A stretch of 64,000 nt of DNA from a bacterium (GTDB lineage: Bacteria; Electryoneota; RPQS01), in NCBI GenBank assembly GCA_016702305.1, contig JADJEH010000011.1, positions 1-64,000 on the forward strand. Reading direction: 5' to 3'. The notes beneath the pieces were generated by a model. That model was not told where the DNA came from. It searched no databases and saw only the letters and a list, made by a program, of their open reading frames with translations. Position numbers and translations under genes: made by a program. Below, in pieces: positions 1-9,696 of the stretch. Position 1 is the first letter of the stretch. Every line of letters begins with the position of its first letter.

Positions 1-8
1 GAGTACGA

Positions 9-1031
9 ATGCGTCGCAGAAAAGCTTCTCCTTCTTCCGGAAGCCGGCATAATTGCGGCAATTGCGCCGACCCATTGACTACGCATTCGGCATGTGGTGC
101 GTTTGGATACCAGGCATTCAATCAGATATTTGATTACCGAAACTACAATTTTGGAAGCTTGGTGGAGGCCTCGCAAGATGCAACTCGCAATGAGGTAATG
201 CAAGAATTCACGTTCGATAGCTTCACATTGCTTGGTGACCCCACACTAACTCTTCCATACGGCACAAACACGAATCCGAACTGGGAATCAAATCGTTATC
301 TCCAAGAAGACTACCGAATTCCAAGCGGACACGAGCTAACTATTGGACCGGGAGTAACAGTTCGAATTGCTCCAGGCAAAGCCATAATCATCGAAGACGG
401 GGGAGTGCTTACCGCAGAAGGTACATCGTCAGAACATGTCGTGATTACAAGTACCGGTGACCATTGGCGCGGCATTGTCATCGAGAAGGGTGGTTCTGCA
501 CAACTGAATCATACCGTGATTGAACGTGCCAGCAATGGGCTCTTGCTTGTGGGAAATGCCAAAGCCGCGTTGTCTTCATGCAGCGTCCAAGAATGCAAAG
601 TGGGCATTTCGGCAGGATTCTTGGCAAACGTAATTCTCGATGGCAGCTCCGTCTCAGACAATGCGCAAGGCGGCATCGTTCTCTTCTCGGCGTCAGCACA
701 ACTTACCGATTGTGAAGTCCTACGAAATGGCACCGGTAACTGGATGTACGGCGGTATTTCGCATTTCTATGACGGAACGGTAAGCCTCTCCTGCACGAAG
801 ATCAGTGACAATGTGGGCACCGGCATCTTCATGGACGGAGGCGTACTAAACATGTCAATTCCATGGGGTGGTAACGAAATCACAAACAACGAGTGGCCGC
901 GTGGCCAGATCCACATTGACGAAGCGTGGTTGAATATCGAAGGTGGCAAGAACAAGATCGTGCCGCGAAACGGTACGGATTACTTCATCTATATCAGGCA
1001 CTGCCAAACGCTTCGCCTAAACGAATTGTGA
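9..1031 (+). CDS. T9SS surface protein, 5' part: end of C25 peptidase-like domain and start of beta-helix (frameshifted, cut by window start)
   Basis: This is the front piece of a large gene that continues in 926-5326. Translated from base 1, the first frame reads CVAEKLLLLPEAGIIAAIAPT, and after two small shifts between about 75 and 110 the protein continues with LLGDPTLTLPYG near residue 75. A hydrophobic AEALLL..GAIAxxxxTR stretch followed by LLGDPxL is how gingipain-like C25 cysteine peptidase domains end, so the catalytic part probably lies upstream of the window. From about residue 95 the chain is right-handed parallel beta-helix (G-rich, VVITSTGDHWRGIVIEKGG rungs). The piece ends by a frameshift near position 1000, where the next frame takes over with QALPNASPKRIVNG. 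The nominal start at 9 is not a real start. Secretion by T9SS is inferred from the C-terminus of the continuation. Confidence 0.6.
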   Translation: MRRRKASPSSGSRHNCGNCADPLTTHSACGAFGYQAFNQIFDYRNYNFGSLVEASQDATRNEVMQEFTFDSFTLLGDPTLTLPYGTNTNPNWESNRYLQEDYRIPSGHELTIGPGVTVRIAPGKAIIIEDGGVLTAEGTSSEHVVITSTGDHWRGIVIEKGGSAQLNHTVIERASNGLLLVGNAKAALSSCSVQECKVGISAGFLANVILDGSSVSDNAQGGIVLFSASAQLTDCEVLRNGTGNWMYGGISHFYDGTVSLSCTKISDNVGTGIFMDGGVLNMSIPWGGNEITNNEWPRGQIHIDEAWLNIEGGKNKIVPRNGTDYFIYIRHCQTLRLNEL

Positions 1032-4000
1032 ACGGTAATCACTGGGGATATACGTCTGGCGGACACGATGCAGATGTCACGGGCCGGCTCCAACCAGATG
1101 GAAACTTTGATCTAAGCTCCTTCAGCCAATTGACTTCATGGACATTCTGTGGTACGCCAACAACACCCACAGAATCCAATTGCGAGACATACTGGAAGAA
1201 TGCTGGTGTAGATATGAAAGAACTTGACTTTACTAGCGCCACGATAGATCTTCATTCATTACTTACCAGTTACAGCAATTGTTACCTAGGGAAGGGAGCG
1301 GCTGAACAAATCGCAAACACCAAACTGCTTGGTGGAGAGAGCTTTCAAACAGTAAGGTCTTACTTGGACTCAACGGCAGGTGTAAACGGCCAGGACGTCG
1401 ATGTAAAGCTTGCGAGTGAAGTGGCATCTGCATTGGTTGTCGCCACATCATCAGTGGACAGCATTGCCACGGCGGAAAACGAACTAAATGGCCTGCTGGG
1501 ATCCGCTACAGGACTTGATTCCTTGCAGGTTGAGGCAACGTTGCGATTCACGAGTTTTCTGAGCAACATTGATGCGAGTCAAATGGAAGACACCAAGCTT
1601 TATCTCGACACTCTAACTTCTTCTTTGGATACACTACTCGAAGCCCGTCATGGCGACTTTGTTCTTGCTCCAACAATCGCATTCACGAATCTGCCTCCAA
1701 TTAGTCGAAGCGACGATACTGCTACATTTGTGCCAGAAATTGAATGTGGCGACGATGTGGATGTATCGTTGGTCTATTTGGACTTTCGGATTCTACCAGA
1801 TGACGATTGGACTCGGGATACATTGCTGGACATAGGTGGAGGCCAATGGGAGACTGAAGTGATGTTGAATTCGCTTGGCGGTGGCATAGATTACCGAATC
1901 GTAGCAGTTGATGATTGTATGCGCGTTGCCACTTGGCCAGGGAACGGTATGTTAGCAAACTTGAACGACACTCTGACTCACTTCGTATCCTTTGAACCTC
2001 GCCTCACAGCTCCATTGACCGACACGGCGTACGTCTACGCTCCCGGTGTGATCACGGAGGATATTACGATTGGCGATGGTGGCGTTCTGTACATCTTGCC
2101 GGCCCCGGTAGAATTGGATAGCTATGTTGTTTCGATTGATTCCGGTGTAGGAATAACGCTTTCTTCCGATGGCGGGACGATGCCAAAGCTCGTGATTGCG
2201 GGGACTGAGTCAACCGTAATTCGACTTGACTGCGCCAGCGAAGGCGACCGATGGAACGGCATCCAGTCTTTCGGTGGCTGGGTCGAAGCGAGATACGCAG
2301 AAATGGAGAACGCGTCTGGCCCGCTTGTTACGGAAAAGCAGGAGAACTATCCTATTGTACGATTCCGCGACGTTGAGGTTTCGGGCTTTGGTTCACCTTT
2401 GGTATTAACGTATATGAACCCAAGCGATGCAGACAGCAGTTTTATCTTGGACTGTACAATCAGTGACGGTGACAGCGCGGGCATGGTCATTTTGACTGGG
2501 GCTCTGGACGTCGAAGATGTCACGGTTGAAGACTGCGACGGTGCCGGCGTTGTCTTGTTTGAACCGGCTGACCAGCTTTTCTCACGCGTTCGGGTCACTG
2601 GGAATGGCGGCTACGGTGTGACAACTAACCAAGAGTACTCTGGCAGCGTTAGATTGAGCAATTGCTATGTTGCGTTTAACGGCGACACGCTTCCCGAGAT
2701 CAAGGTCTATGCGAACAGCACTATTGACGTATCCGACTATGCCGGCAACATCGTCAAAGATTCGACGGGCATGCTGTTCGAGTGCGCGGAAGTCAATGAT
2801 TTTGACGCAGAGCTTGGATCCAACAGCTTCGTGCTGGCAGACACTACGGGCAAGTACTTCAATGTAACGAGCATGTCAGGACCGGCGTACATTACCGGAA
2901 ACAGTTTCTATCCGGAGTCCGTGAATGATTCGACATTCATTGATGACTTCATGATGCAGGACTCCCTTTCGAAGTGGGTCTATAGTTACCTGCGCGCCGA
3001 AGACCAGATGGACGATGTCATCGAGGATCCAAATGGCTCAATTGACTTCGAACTGAAAGCCTATGTACAAAACTACTTGGGCTCGGTCACCAACGACACG
3101 ATTACTCAAGTTGGTTTCAAGTACCGGCTATTCCCGGACAGCACTAATTGGACAACGTTCCGCCAGAATACAATCGAGACGGACAGCATTTATGACTGGA
3201 CCGTGTCAGTCGGGGATCAGGGCGGCCTGATCAGCTACATATGGTGGGCCAAGGACAGGCATGGGCGTTATATAACGAGCCCGGCAGGAGCTGATACTAC
3301 GACTCCGGATAGCGGAGCCACGCACTTCTTGTCATTTGAAATTGCGGACACTTCTATCGTCGCCGACAGCGTGACCATCTGGGCTCCGACGACGCTCACG
3401 CACAACATCAACGTGGGTTGCTTGGGCAGACTTGTCGTGAAACCATGGCCGGGCGCATCGGACCATACGGTCACCATGGCGGAAGGCGTTGCAATAACGG
3501 TTATCGGAAGCTGTGGACAGGGTGACAATCGGGCCAAAGCATGGATTTTAGGCACTGAATCGATGCCAATCACATTTGAAGCTGCGGTGGACACTCTGGA
3601 ATGGCAGCACATCTATCTGAACGACGCCATCCTGACGGCCAGCTACACAACTTTCCGAACCAATCTAGTCGCCTTTGAGCCAGGATTCTTGGGCAATCCG
3701 GAGATCAAGCTGGATCATTGCACATTCGAATCTTCCGATGGCTTCTTTGCCACGATGGGAACAGACGTCAGCACGAGTTACCTGCGCAACTGTGTATTCA
3801 GGGATCTGGGGATGTCGTGGGACGATGGTTCATTCGTGGTCTATGGCGGTGATATTGAAATCTCAGACTGCTGGTTCTACAACAACGGCGGCAATGGCAT
3901 CGTGCTCTATGAACCGCTGGAGACTGTGGTCTCCGGCACCAACTCTATTGCCAATGACCTCACCGGCCTATTGAGTTGGGGCGTGACATCATCTGCCTCC

Positions 4001-5326
4001 ATCACTTGCAGCGAGTTCAGCTACAATGGTGGCGATTCGACTTCCGAAGTCCTGATTCTGGATGGCGTCGTTGATTTCAGCAATGATGCTGGCAATGTCT
4101 TCGCGGACAAGGCGGGTATTCTTCTGGAAGGCAGCGCCATGGAGAATTTCGAACTGGTGGATGGCGGAAACGGCTTCTACTTATTCGATTCCACGGGACA
4201 ATACGTCTATACCGGTGATGAAACCGATACACTGGATGTCGGCGGCAATCTGTGGTATCCGTGGACACCAGACACATCGATCTTCCAAGACTACTTTGAG
4301 CCGGATACTTCCAGATTCTGGGACTGGGATCAACCCGCCGTAGCATTAGCCAGTTGCGGTGTTGGTCAGGGCTTTAGTATGCCGGGCGGCGGACCAATTG
4401 CATTGGTCAGGCCGGACCAGCAGACCTACGGCACTTCGTCTCACGGCGGAGGAAAAGTACCACTCGGTCAGATGACAAAGTCTTGGCCACTTTCAGCAAA
4501 GTCGAATCTTGCAAGCAAATCAATGGCATTGGAGAGCAAGTATCAGGATGCGTTGGCCGACCAAAAGGGCGGACGCTATGCCATGGCCAAGGAGAAGTTT
4601 GGGCAATTCGTGAATCAGAACCTCAACGATGCGCGAAATGAAGCTGCATTGTCGCGGCTCATGGTGTCAGCACGAAAGTCTGGGCAGGTAAGCGGGCTCG
4701 TGGAGTTCTTCGCTGGTGTTGAGACGCGTTCTGAATCACCAAGAGTCAAGCGCGCGGCTAAGTTCCTGAAGCTCGATGCAATGACGTTGGAAGGCCGTCA
4801 TCAGGAAGCGATGAACGCTTACGACGATATCATCACCCATCCGGAATCACGGCACGATTCTTTGACTGCGGCAATCGAGGCAACGCATCTTCTGTTTGCT
4901 AAGAAGGACACGAAACTTTCCACCAGTCATCCGGAAAACCAGTCGTCCAGTGCACTGGAAATGTACCGCCGAATCTTGCGGTTGATTGCCCAGCACCAAC
5001 GATCCAAGAATGCAGCGATTGACGGCGTAGAAGATATTGCAATTCCGGTGTCCTACGCACTTTACCAGAACTACCCGAACCCCTTCAACCCCAACACCGA
5101 GATTCGTTTCGATCTGCCGGAAGCGATTCACGCTGAACTAAAGGTATTCAACATTCTTGGTCAGGAAGTCGTAACGCTTGTAGATGATGTCCGTGCAGCA
5201 GGTGCGTACCGCGTCCTCTGGGACGGCAAGAATGCTGCCGGACTGACCGTGGCATCCGGTGTTTACATCTACCAAATCAAAACACCGAACTTCACGGATG
5301 CCAAGAAGATGATGCTGATCAGGTAG
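926..5326 (+). CDS. T9SS-sorted beta-helix surface protein, main part
   Basis: This is the continuation of the preceding piece; the true junction is near position 1000 and the nominal start is an artefact. About 1,440 residues. Seen: several parallel beta-helix blocks, each opened by a repeated cap module of the type DSV-x-(I/Y)-WAP...G-x-L...P-W/A-P (near residues 365, 800), a helical TPR-like stretch (about 1,215-1,370), and a type A T9SS sorting domain at the end (QNYPNPFNPNTEIRF, then NILGQEV, GVYIYQIKT, KKMMLIR). Such proteins cross the outer membrane through T9SS and stay on or leave the surface. Ligand or substrate is not evident. The last 300 bases are nearly identical to those at 14.3-14.6 kb, pointing to recent duplication or gene conversion. 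Confidence 0.75.
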   Translation: MVEYRRWQEQDRAAKRYGLLHLYQALPNASPKRIVNGNHWGYTSGGHDADVTGRLQPDGNFDLSSFSQLTSWTFCGTPTTPTESNCETYWKNAGVDMKELDFTSATIDLHSLLTSYSNCYLGKGAAEQIANTKLLGGESFQTVRSYLDSTAGVNGQDVDVKLASEVASALVVATSSVDSIATAENELNGLLGSATGLDSLQVEATLRFTSFLSNIDASQMEDTKLYLDTLTSSLDTLLEARHGDFVLAPTIAFTNLPPISRSDDTATFVPEIECGDDVDVSLVYLDFRILPDDDWTRDTLLDIGGGQWETEVMLNSLGGGIDYRIVAVDDCMRVATWPGNGMLANLNDTLTHFVSFEPRLTAPLTDTAYVYAPGVITEDITIGDGGVLYILPAPVELDSYVVSIDSGVGITLSSDGGTMPKLVIAGTESTVIRLDCASEGDRWNGIQSFGGWVEARYAEMENASGPLVTEKQENYPIVRFRDVEVSGFGSPLVLTYMNPSDADSSFILDCTISDGDSAGMVILTGALDVEDVTVEDCDGAGVVLFEPADQLFSRVRVTGNGGYGVTTNQEYSGSVRLSNCYVAFNGDTLPEIKVYANSTIDVSDYAGNIVKDSTGMLFECAEVNDFDAELGSNSFVLADTTGKYFNVTSMSGPAYITGNSFYPESVNDSTFIDDFMMQDSLSKWVYSYLRAEDQMDDVIEDPNGSIDFELKAYVQNYLGSVTNDTITQVGFKYRLFPDSTNWTTFRQNTIETDSIYDWTVSVGDQGGLISYIWWAKDRHGRYITSPAGADTTTPDSGATHFLSFEIADTSIVADSVTIWAPTTLTHNINVGCLGRLVVKPWPGASDHTVTMAEGVAITVIGSCGQGDNRAKAWILGTESMPITFEAAVDTLEWQHIYLNDAILTASYTTFRTNLVAFEPGFLGNPEIKLDHCTFESSDGFFATMGTDVSTSYLRNCVFRDLGMSWDDGSFVVYGGDIEISDCWFYNNGGNGIVLYEPLETVVSGTNSIANDLTGLLSWGVTSSASITCSEFSYNGGDSTSEVLILDGVVDFSNDAGNVFADKAGILLEGSAMENFELVDGGNGFYLFDSTGQYVYTGDETDTLDVGGNLWYPWTPDTSIFQDYFEPDTSRFWDWDQPAVALASCGVGQGFSMPGGGPIALVRPDQQTYGTSSHGGGKVPLGQMTKSWPLSAKSNLASKSMALESKYQDALADQKGGRYAMAKEKFGQFVNQNLNDARNEAALSRLMVSARKSGQVSGLVEFFAGVETRSESPRVKRAAKFLKLDAMTLEGRHQEAMNAYDDIITHPESRHDSLTAAIEATHLLFAKKDTKLSTSHPENQSSSALEMYRRILRLIAQHQRSKNAAIDGVEDIAIPVSYALYQNYPNPFNPNTEIRFDLPEAIHAELKVFNILGQEVVTLVDDVRAAGAYRVLWDGKNAAGLTVASGVYIYQIKTPNFTDAKKMMLIR

Positions 5327-5342
5327 TCGGTAAGACACGGGC

Positions 5343-5370
5343 AAGGAGCCTCGTGCAGGCGGGGCTCCTT
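5343..5370 (+). terminator. Terminator-like hairpin after the first T9SS gene
   Basis: AAGGAGCC and GGCTCCTT pair as a perfect 8-bp stem 17 bases after the stop codon. There is no clear T-run after it. The remaining 230 bases to the next gene hold no ORF; a TTGACA at 5516-5521 is the only promoter-like element seen, without a convincing -10. Confidence 0.5.
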
Positions 5371-5602
5371 GTTCACATCTGAAATAGATGCAATTTGTCC
5401 ATTTACATAGTTCACCTCTCGAAAAAAAGTATGGGTAATTCGGGCAAAGTGAGGATTAAATTGAACCGTTTAAAAAACGTGCAAATAAGCGGCGATGATG
5501 CTTTATTGCAACGCATTGACAATTTGAGAAACGGAGTGTAGCTTGAAACACACACGACACCTCAACCTACCGGACGGGAGCAGATGGACAGGTTGAATTG
5601 CA

Positions 5603-8101
5603 TTGAAACAATATCGCGATATCTTCCCCGGACTTCAGGCAATCCTGAAGCGGGTAGGGTTCGCGGTTTTGTTTTTGGGCGGAATCGTCTTAGCTGGCCC
5701 AATCACCGTGAACGCACCAAGTAACACATACTTCATCGCCAACGAAGGCCAATGGGAAGGGGACTTTTCCTTCAAATGCGAAGTCGGCAGCGCAGTGTAC
5801 TATGTGACGCCGAAAGGGCTGACTGTGGACTTTCGGGAGTTCAAGCGTTACCCAAGGCCCCGTGATCCGGGTAATCCGATGGACATGATGGACAGGCATG
5901 AGGACCGCGACTCGTTGACGGTGCGGGGGCATGTGGTGCAGATTCACTACAACGGGGCTAACAAGAACCTAACAAGCATGGGCGAGGGTAAGCTGGCGCA
6001 CTACTCCAACTACTTCCTTGGCCGCGACAGCACAAAATGGCGCAGCCGAGTTAGTCACTACCAAACCATCCTCGTCCCCGAAGTCTGGCCGGGGATTGAC
6101 GTAGAATACCGCGCCGACCACCAAGGCGTAGAAACCGTCTATTACGTCAAACCCGGTGCTGATCCAGCGCAAATTCAAATGGAGTACTTGGGATTGGACG
6201 CGCCCCTCAGAATTGATGCGCAAGGAAACTTGGTGCTAACAACATCGCTGGGCGAAATGAAAGAGCAAGCACCGTTTGCGTTTCAACAGGTGTCGCGGAT
6301 GCAGGAGCGCGTCGAATCGAGCTATCGTGTTGTGGATGACAATCGCGTTGGGTTCGAACTTGACGGATATAATTCGACGATGGAACTGGTCGTGGATCCG
6401 CTGCTGTATGGGACGTACTTGGGAGGAGGCGCAGAAGACGAGTGTCATGTGGTTTGTCCAGCTCCCGACGGCGGAGTGTATGTCGCTGGCTCTACTGATG
6501 CCATGTCGGGCTTTCCAACGACACCGGGCGCCTACGATGAGACGGGCCTGTTTCCGGGACATCGTCACTTCTGCTGTCATTTTGGGCCAGACGGGGAATT
6601 CATTGCGTCAACACTTCTCGGCGAAATACAAACCAGCGAAGATCCGCATTCCAATGCAGGCTTTGTGGATATGGTCTATGATTCGGCAAGGGGCGGTTTG
6701 TGGATGGTTGGCGGTGCGTATGATGACGGTTGGCCGCTGACGCCGGATGCATATGACACGGTGATTGATGAGTTCGGTGACGGAATAATGGTAAGACTTT
6801 CGTCCGATCTTACGGACTTGAGCTATTGTTCCTATCTTGGAGGGAACGGCAACGACGGGATATCCGCGCTCGAAATAGGAACAGACGGAATTCTGTATGC
6901 TGCAGGTAAAACCTATTCGACAGATTTCCCAACCACGCCGGATGCGTTTTCTTCGGTGCGTCAGGAAAGCGATTGCTTTATCTGGATGTATGACATAGAC
7001 GCGCACGAAGTCGAGTTTTCCACTTACTTCGGCGGCAGCGATCAGGAGTATTGGACCGATGGATTTCAATTTGATAACAGTGGAACTCTTTGGCTGCTTG
7101 CACGCACGCAAAGCGTCGATCTTCCAGTGACAGATAATGCCTTTCAGTCTGTGTGCGGCGACAGCAGCGGATGGGGCGACATGATGTTGGCAGGATTCAC
7201 TTTCGCACCACCAACCATTGAATACTGCAGCTACCTCGGCGGCGTGGATACGGATATGCCCAATGCACTTGCCGTCAAAGACTCCGTGCTTTACGTAGCC
7301 GGTTGGACTTACTCGATCAACTTTCCAGTTTCGACCGACGCTTACGATACTTCCGGTCCTAACGGGCTGACGACCAAGGCTTTCATTTCTGCAATTATTC
7401 CTGAGCACAACATTTTCATCGGCACATTTTTCGGCGGGACCAGATATGAACAATTTGCTCTGAATACGAACTGGGTGCATGATTCAACAGTCACCTTAGT
7501 TGGAACCACGGACAGCGATGATTTGCCTGTCACAAACGATTGTTACCAGGCAGGATTGAGGGGAAGCTCTGATGGTTTTGTTGTCAAGTTTGACCTTGGA
7601 CTTACCGAGCTTCTCTACTGTTCCTATGTCGGAGGCGGGCACTATGAAATGTATCGCGCAGTCAGCGTTTCAAACCCAGACTGCCTTTGGATGGTGGGCA
7701 AAACACTCTCCGTAGATTTTCCGACGACACCTAATGCCATCCAACCTGGCGACAATGGGTTGTCGAGCGGTTTTGTACAACATTTCGCAATTGACACCAC
7801 AGCGGATACGACCAGTGCTGCGGGTCATAGGCCCATTCCATCAGATATTGCGATGAGGTCATACCCGAATCCGTTTAATCCGACAACAACGCTAACGTTC
7901 ACTCTTCCGCGCAGCACAGATGTTGAAATTAGAGTTCGGAACGTACTTGGACAAGAAATCGAGAGGATTGATCTTGGCCATTTAAGCGCAGGGCAGCACC
8001 GACAGCGGGTAGGAACAACGGCATGGGCAACAGGACTGTATTTCGCAACACTTTCAGCAGGTTCTGGTTACAAAACTACAAAACTGTTATTGCTTCGGTA
8101 G
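5603..8101 (+). CDS. DUF7948/SBBP-repeat beta-propeller protein with T9SS sorting domain
   Basis: 832 residues, uninterrupted. Seen: signal peptide (VGFAVLFLGGIVLAG), an N-terminal module starting FIANEGQWEGDFSF and containing YYVKPGADPAQIQMEY (DUF7948 type), then about seven SBBP-like propeller blades built on YLGG...D..xxxxAxxxxG..YVAGxTxSxDFPTT, and a type A T9SS domain (SYPNPFNPTTTLTF ... LYFATLSAG ... LLLLR). Family knowledge: such proteins are secreted and surface-associated; function unknown. The listed start is a TTG without a ribosome site. An ATG at 5584 has a perfect GGGAG just upstream (5576-5580) but lies in another frame. The paralogous leader at 14,819 has the same GGGAG-ATG arrangement, so the true start is probably 5584 with a one-base error before about 5630. 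Confidence 0.8.
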   Translation: MKQYRDIFPGLQAILKRVGFAVLFLGGIVLAGPITVNAPSNTYFIANEGQWEGDFSFKCEVGSAVYYVTPKGLTVDFREFKRYPRPRDPGNPMDMMDRHEDRDSLTVRGHVVQIHYNGANKNLTSMGEGKLAHYSNYFLGRDSTKWRSRVSHYQTILVPEVWPGIDVEYRADHQGVETVYYVKPGADPAQIQMEYLGLDAPLRIDAQGNLVLTTSLGEMKEQAPFAFQQVSRMQERVESSYRVVDDNRVGFELDGYNSTMELVVDPLLYGTYLGGGAEDECHVVCPAPDGGVYVAGSTDAMSGFPTTPGAYDETGLFPGHRHFCCHFGPDGEFIASTLLGEIQTSEDPHSNAGFVDMVYDSARGGLWMVGGAYDDGWPLTPDAYDTVIDEFGDGIMVRLSSDLTDLSYCSYLGGNGNDGISALEIGTDGILYAAGKTYSTDFPTTPDAFSSVRQESDCFIWMYDIDAHEVEFSTYFGGSDQEYWTDGFQFDNSGTLWLLARTQSVDLPVTDNAFQSVCGDSSGWGDMMLAGFTFAPPTIEYCSYLGGVDTDMPNALAVKDSVLYVAGWTYSINFPVSTDAYDTSGPNGLTTKAFISAIIPEHNIFIGTFFGGTRYEQFALNTNWVHDSTVTLVGTTDSDDLPVTNDCYQAGLRGSSDGFVVKFDLGLTELLYCSYVGGGHYEMYRAVSVSNPDCLWMVGKTLSVDFPTTPNAIQPGDNGLSSGFVQHFAIDTTADTTSAAGHRPIPSDIAMRSYPNPFNPTTTLTFTLPRSTDVEIRVRNVLGQEIERIDLGHLSAGQHRQRVGTTAWATGLYFATLSAGSGYKTTKLLLLR

Positions 8102-8124
8102 CCAATCTTCATTGGGAGAAAATC

Positions 8125-9696
8125 ATGAAACAAGTCTTTGTATTTCGCTGGGCGGCGTTGGTAGTGTCGTTCGGTATTATCAGGGCAATCGCTGGCTGGG
8201 AACAGGTTGTTCCGGCGATTCAGTACATTAGGTCGGATGGGCCAGGTTCGCTTCACCATTTTTCAGATAGCATTGCAATCTGTTATGTTGGCGACTCCCT
8301 TGAATGGCCCGCGCAGGAGCTTGCCGACCGGTTGTCTCGAACGGCGGTTATTGGAGTGCCGAAGCGGATAAATTCCATCATGGACCTCACACACGTTCGC
8401 ATTGAATTGCCCGGAATGGACCAAATACTCCTAACATGTGTCCCATCAATGGTTGATTCAGTTAACTGGGTTGCCGATGCCTATTATGGGGTGCAGACTC
8501 ATCGGCTTTTAGAACAGGATGAAGCGTATGGCGTTTGGGTAAGAGAGCCGGAATTGGCAGCGCCGGAGGAACGATTTGAGAAATTCGTATCCTTCATCAT
8601 TGCGAACCGCACAAGAGGCATTCTATTTGGCATCGAGTCGTTCGATCAAGCGTTGCCGCCACCGCCTATTCCTGAATTTACAAAGCACGCGCAGTCCGCA
8701 AGCATCATGGATTTCCCTACCTTTCCTCGCCGGATCATTGGCGAACCCTTTGACCTGAACTCGACTTCGCCTTGGCCGACGTCAACGGCCCACGCCGATG
8801 CAATTCTTGAGGGCGCGCGCGACCTGCTGTTGCAGAACAAAGGAAACGGATTTGTCCAATTCGGCAAGAGTCCAGGTGCAAGCACTATCTTTCAGCGTTT
8901 AGCAATTGGCGATACGTTCTCGGAGCACCCGGACACATGGGAAGATCTGGGTATGGACTGGTATCAAGGCACGGGCTCATGGGGTGGTTCTACTGAAGCA
9001 CAGAAGAAGCGTGCTAATGCCTCCGCATATATATACAAAGAGGTACATTTTAGGGGAATCAATGCTGCGGGAACGAATATTGGGATCTTCCCCGATTCAA
9101 CAGAATATCCGCAGACAAATTTCGGTTTTGAGTCATTCACACAATTTGAGAGGTGGAACCCAGCTGGTCTCTGGACAATTAATGACGAAGGCGGGAATTT
9201 CTTTGCCCGTAGCCCCAACATGGGCAATAACGCCACGTCGAGTATTTCTCGTTACATGCAGCTGCAGGACACAGTCGGGCTGCCGATGCGCCAACTTGTG
9301 TTAGAGTTCCGCGTGCGATTGAACAGTGGCGATTCAGCCGAAGTGTGGATAGAATCCCAAATGCCCGCCGACAGCAACGGACTGCCCAACGACACCGTGG
9401 GACTCGAGGATTTCCGAATCTTCGACGTAAAACACCACTCGAAACCTCTGCGATTCAAACGCAAGGTTACTTCAAATGCATGGGAAACGCTAAGTGTCGT
9501 CTTCTACAGCTATGGCTTGAAATATGACTACATGACATTCTTGTTCAAGAATATCGGCGCTGAGAATGCGCGCGTCGACTTTGACGGGATGCGGCTCTAC
9601 GAATCTGATAACTACTTTCTTCTACGTGTTGGACGCAGGAAATGGGAGGCTGGACCCCAACTTTGCAAAAATAGTACTGGATCGCCTGGATTCTAA
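8125..9696 (+). CDS. Large secreted protein, N-terminal part (frameshifted; unknown, possibly glycoside-hydrolase-like)
   Basis: The start is ATG 8125, not the upstream ATG at 8023, because GGGAGA sits at 8114-8119 and the signal peptide (MKQVFVFRWAALVVSFG) follows directly. The gene begins 24 bases after the previous stop. About 520 residues in this frame. The shift lies near 9617, where NYFL joins YVLDAGNGRLD in the next frame, so the product continues in 9566-12985. I recognise no certain family in this half. It contains a region of early alpha-helix/beta mix and a lectin-like beta-sandwich (around GLWTINDEGGNFF to VDFDGMRLYES). Carbohydrate binding is a guess from that sandwich. Confidence 0.6.
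   Translation: MKQVFVFRWAALVVSFGIIRAIAGWEQVVPAIQYIRSDGPGSLHHFSDSIAICYVGDSLEWPAQELADRLSRTAVIGVPKRINSIMDLTHVRIELPGMDQILLTCVPSMVDSVNWVADAYYGVQTHRLLEQDEAYGVWVREPELAAPEERFEKFVSFIIANRTRGILFGIESFDQALPPPPIPEFTKHAQSASIMDFPTFPRRIIGEPFDLNSTSPWPTSTAHADAILEGARDLLLQNKGNGFVQFGKSPGASTIFQRLAIGDTFSEHPDTWEDLGMDWYQGTGSWGGSTEAQKKRANASAYIYKEVHFRGINAAGTNIGIFPDSTEYPQTNFGFESFTQFERWNPAGLWTINDEGGNFFARSPNMGNNATSSISRYMQLQDTVGLPMRQLVLEFRVRLNSGDSAEVWIESQMPADSNGLPNDTVGLEDFRIFDVKHHSKPLRFKRKVTSNAWETLSVVFYSYGLKYDYMTFLFKNIGAENARVDFDGMRLYESDNYFLLRVGRRKWEAGPQLCKNSTGSPGF

Noticed and set aside
6608..7480. 290-codon frame on the minus strand
   Set aside because: Antisense to the intact SBBP propeller gene; the plus frame has a signal peptide, repeats and a sorting domain.
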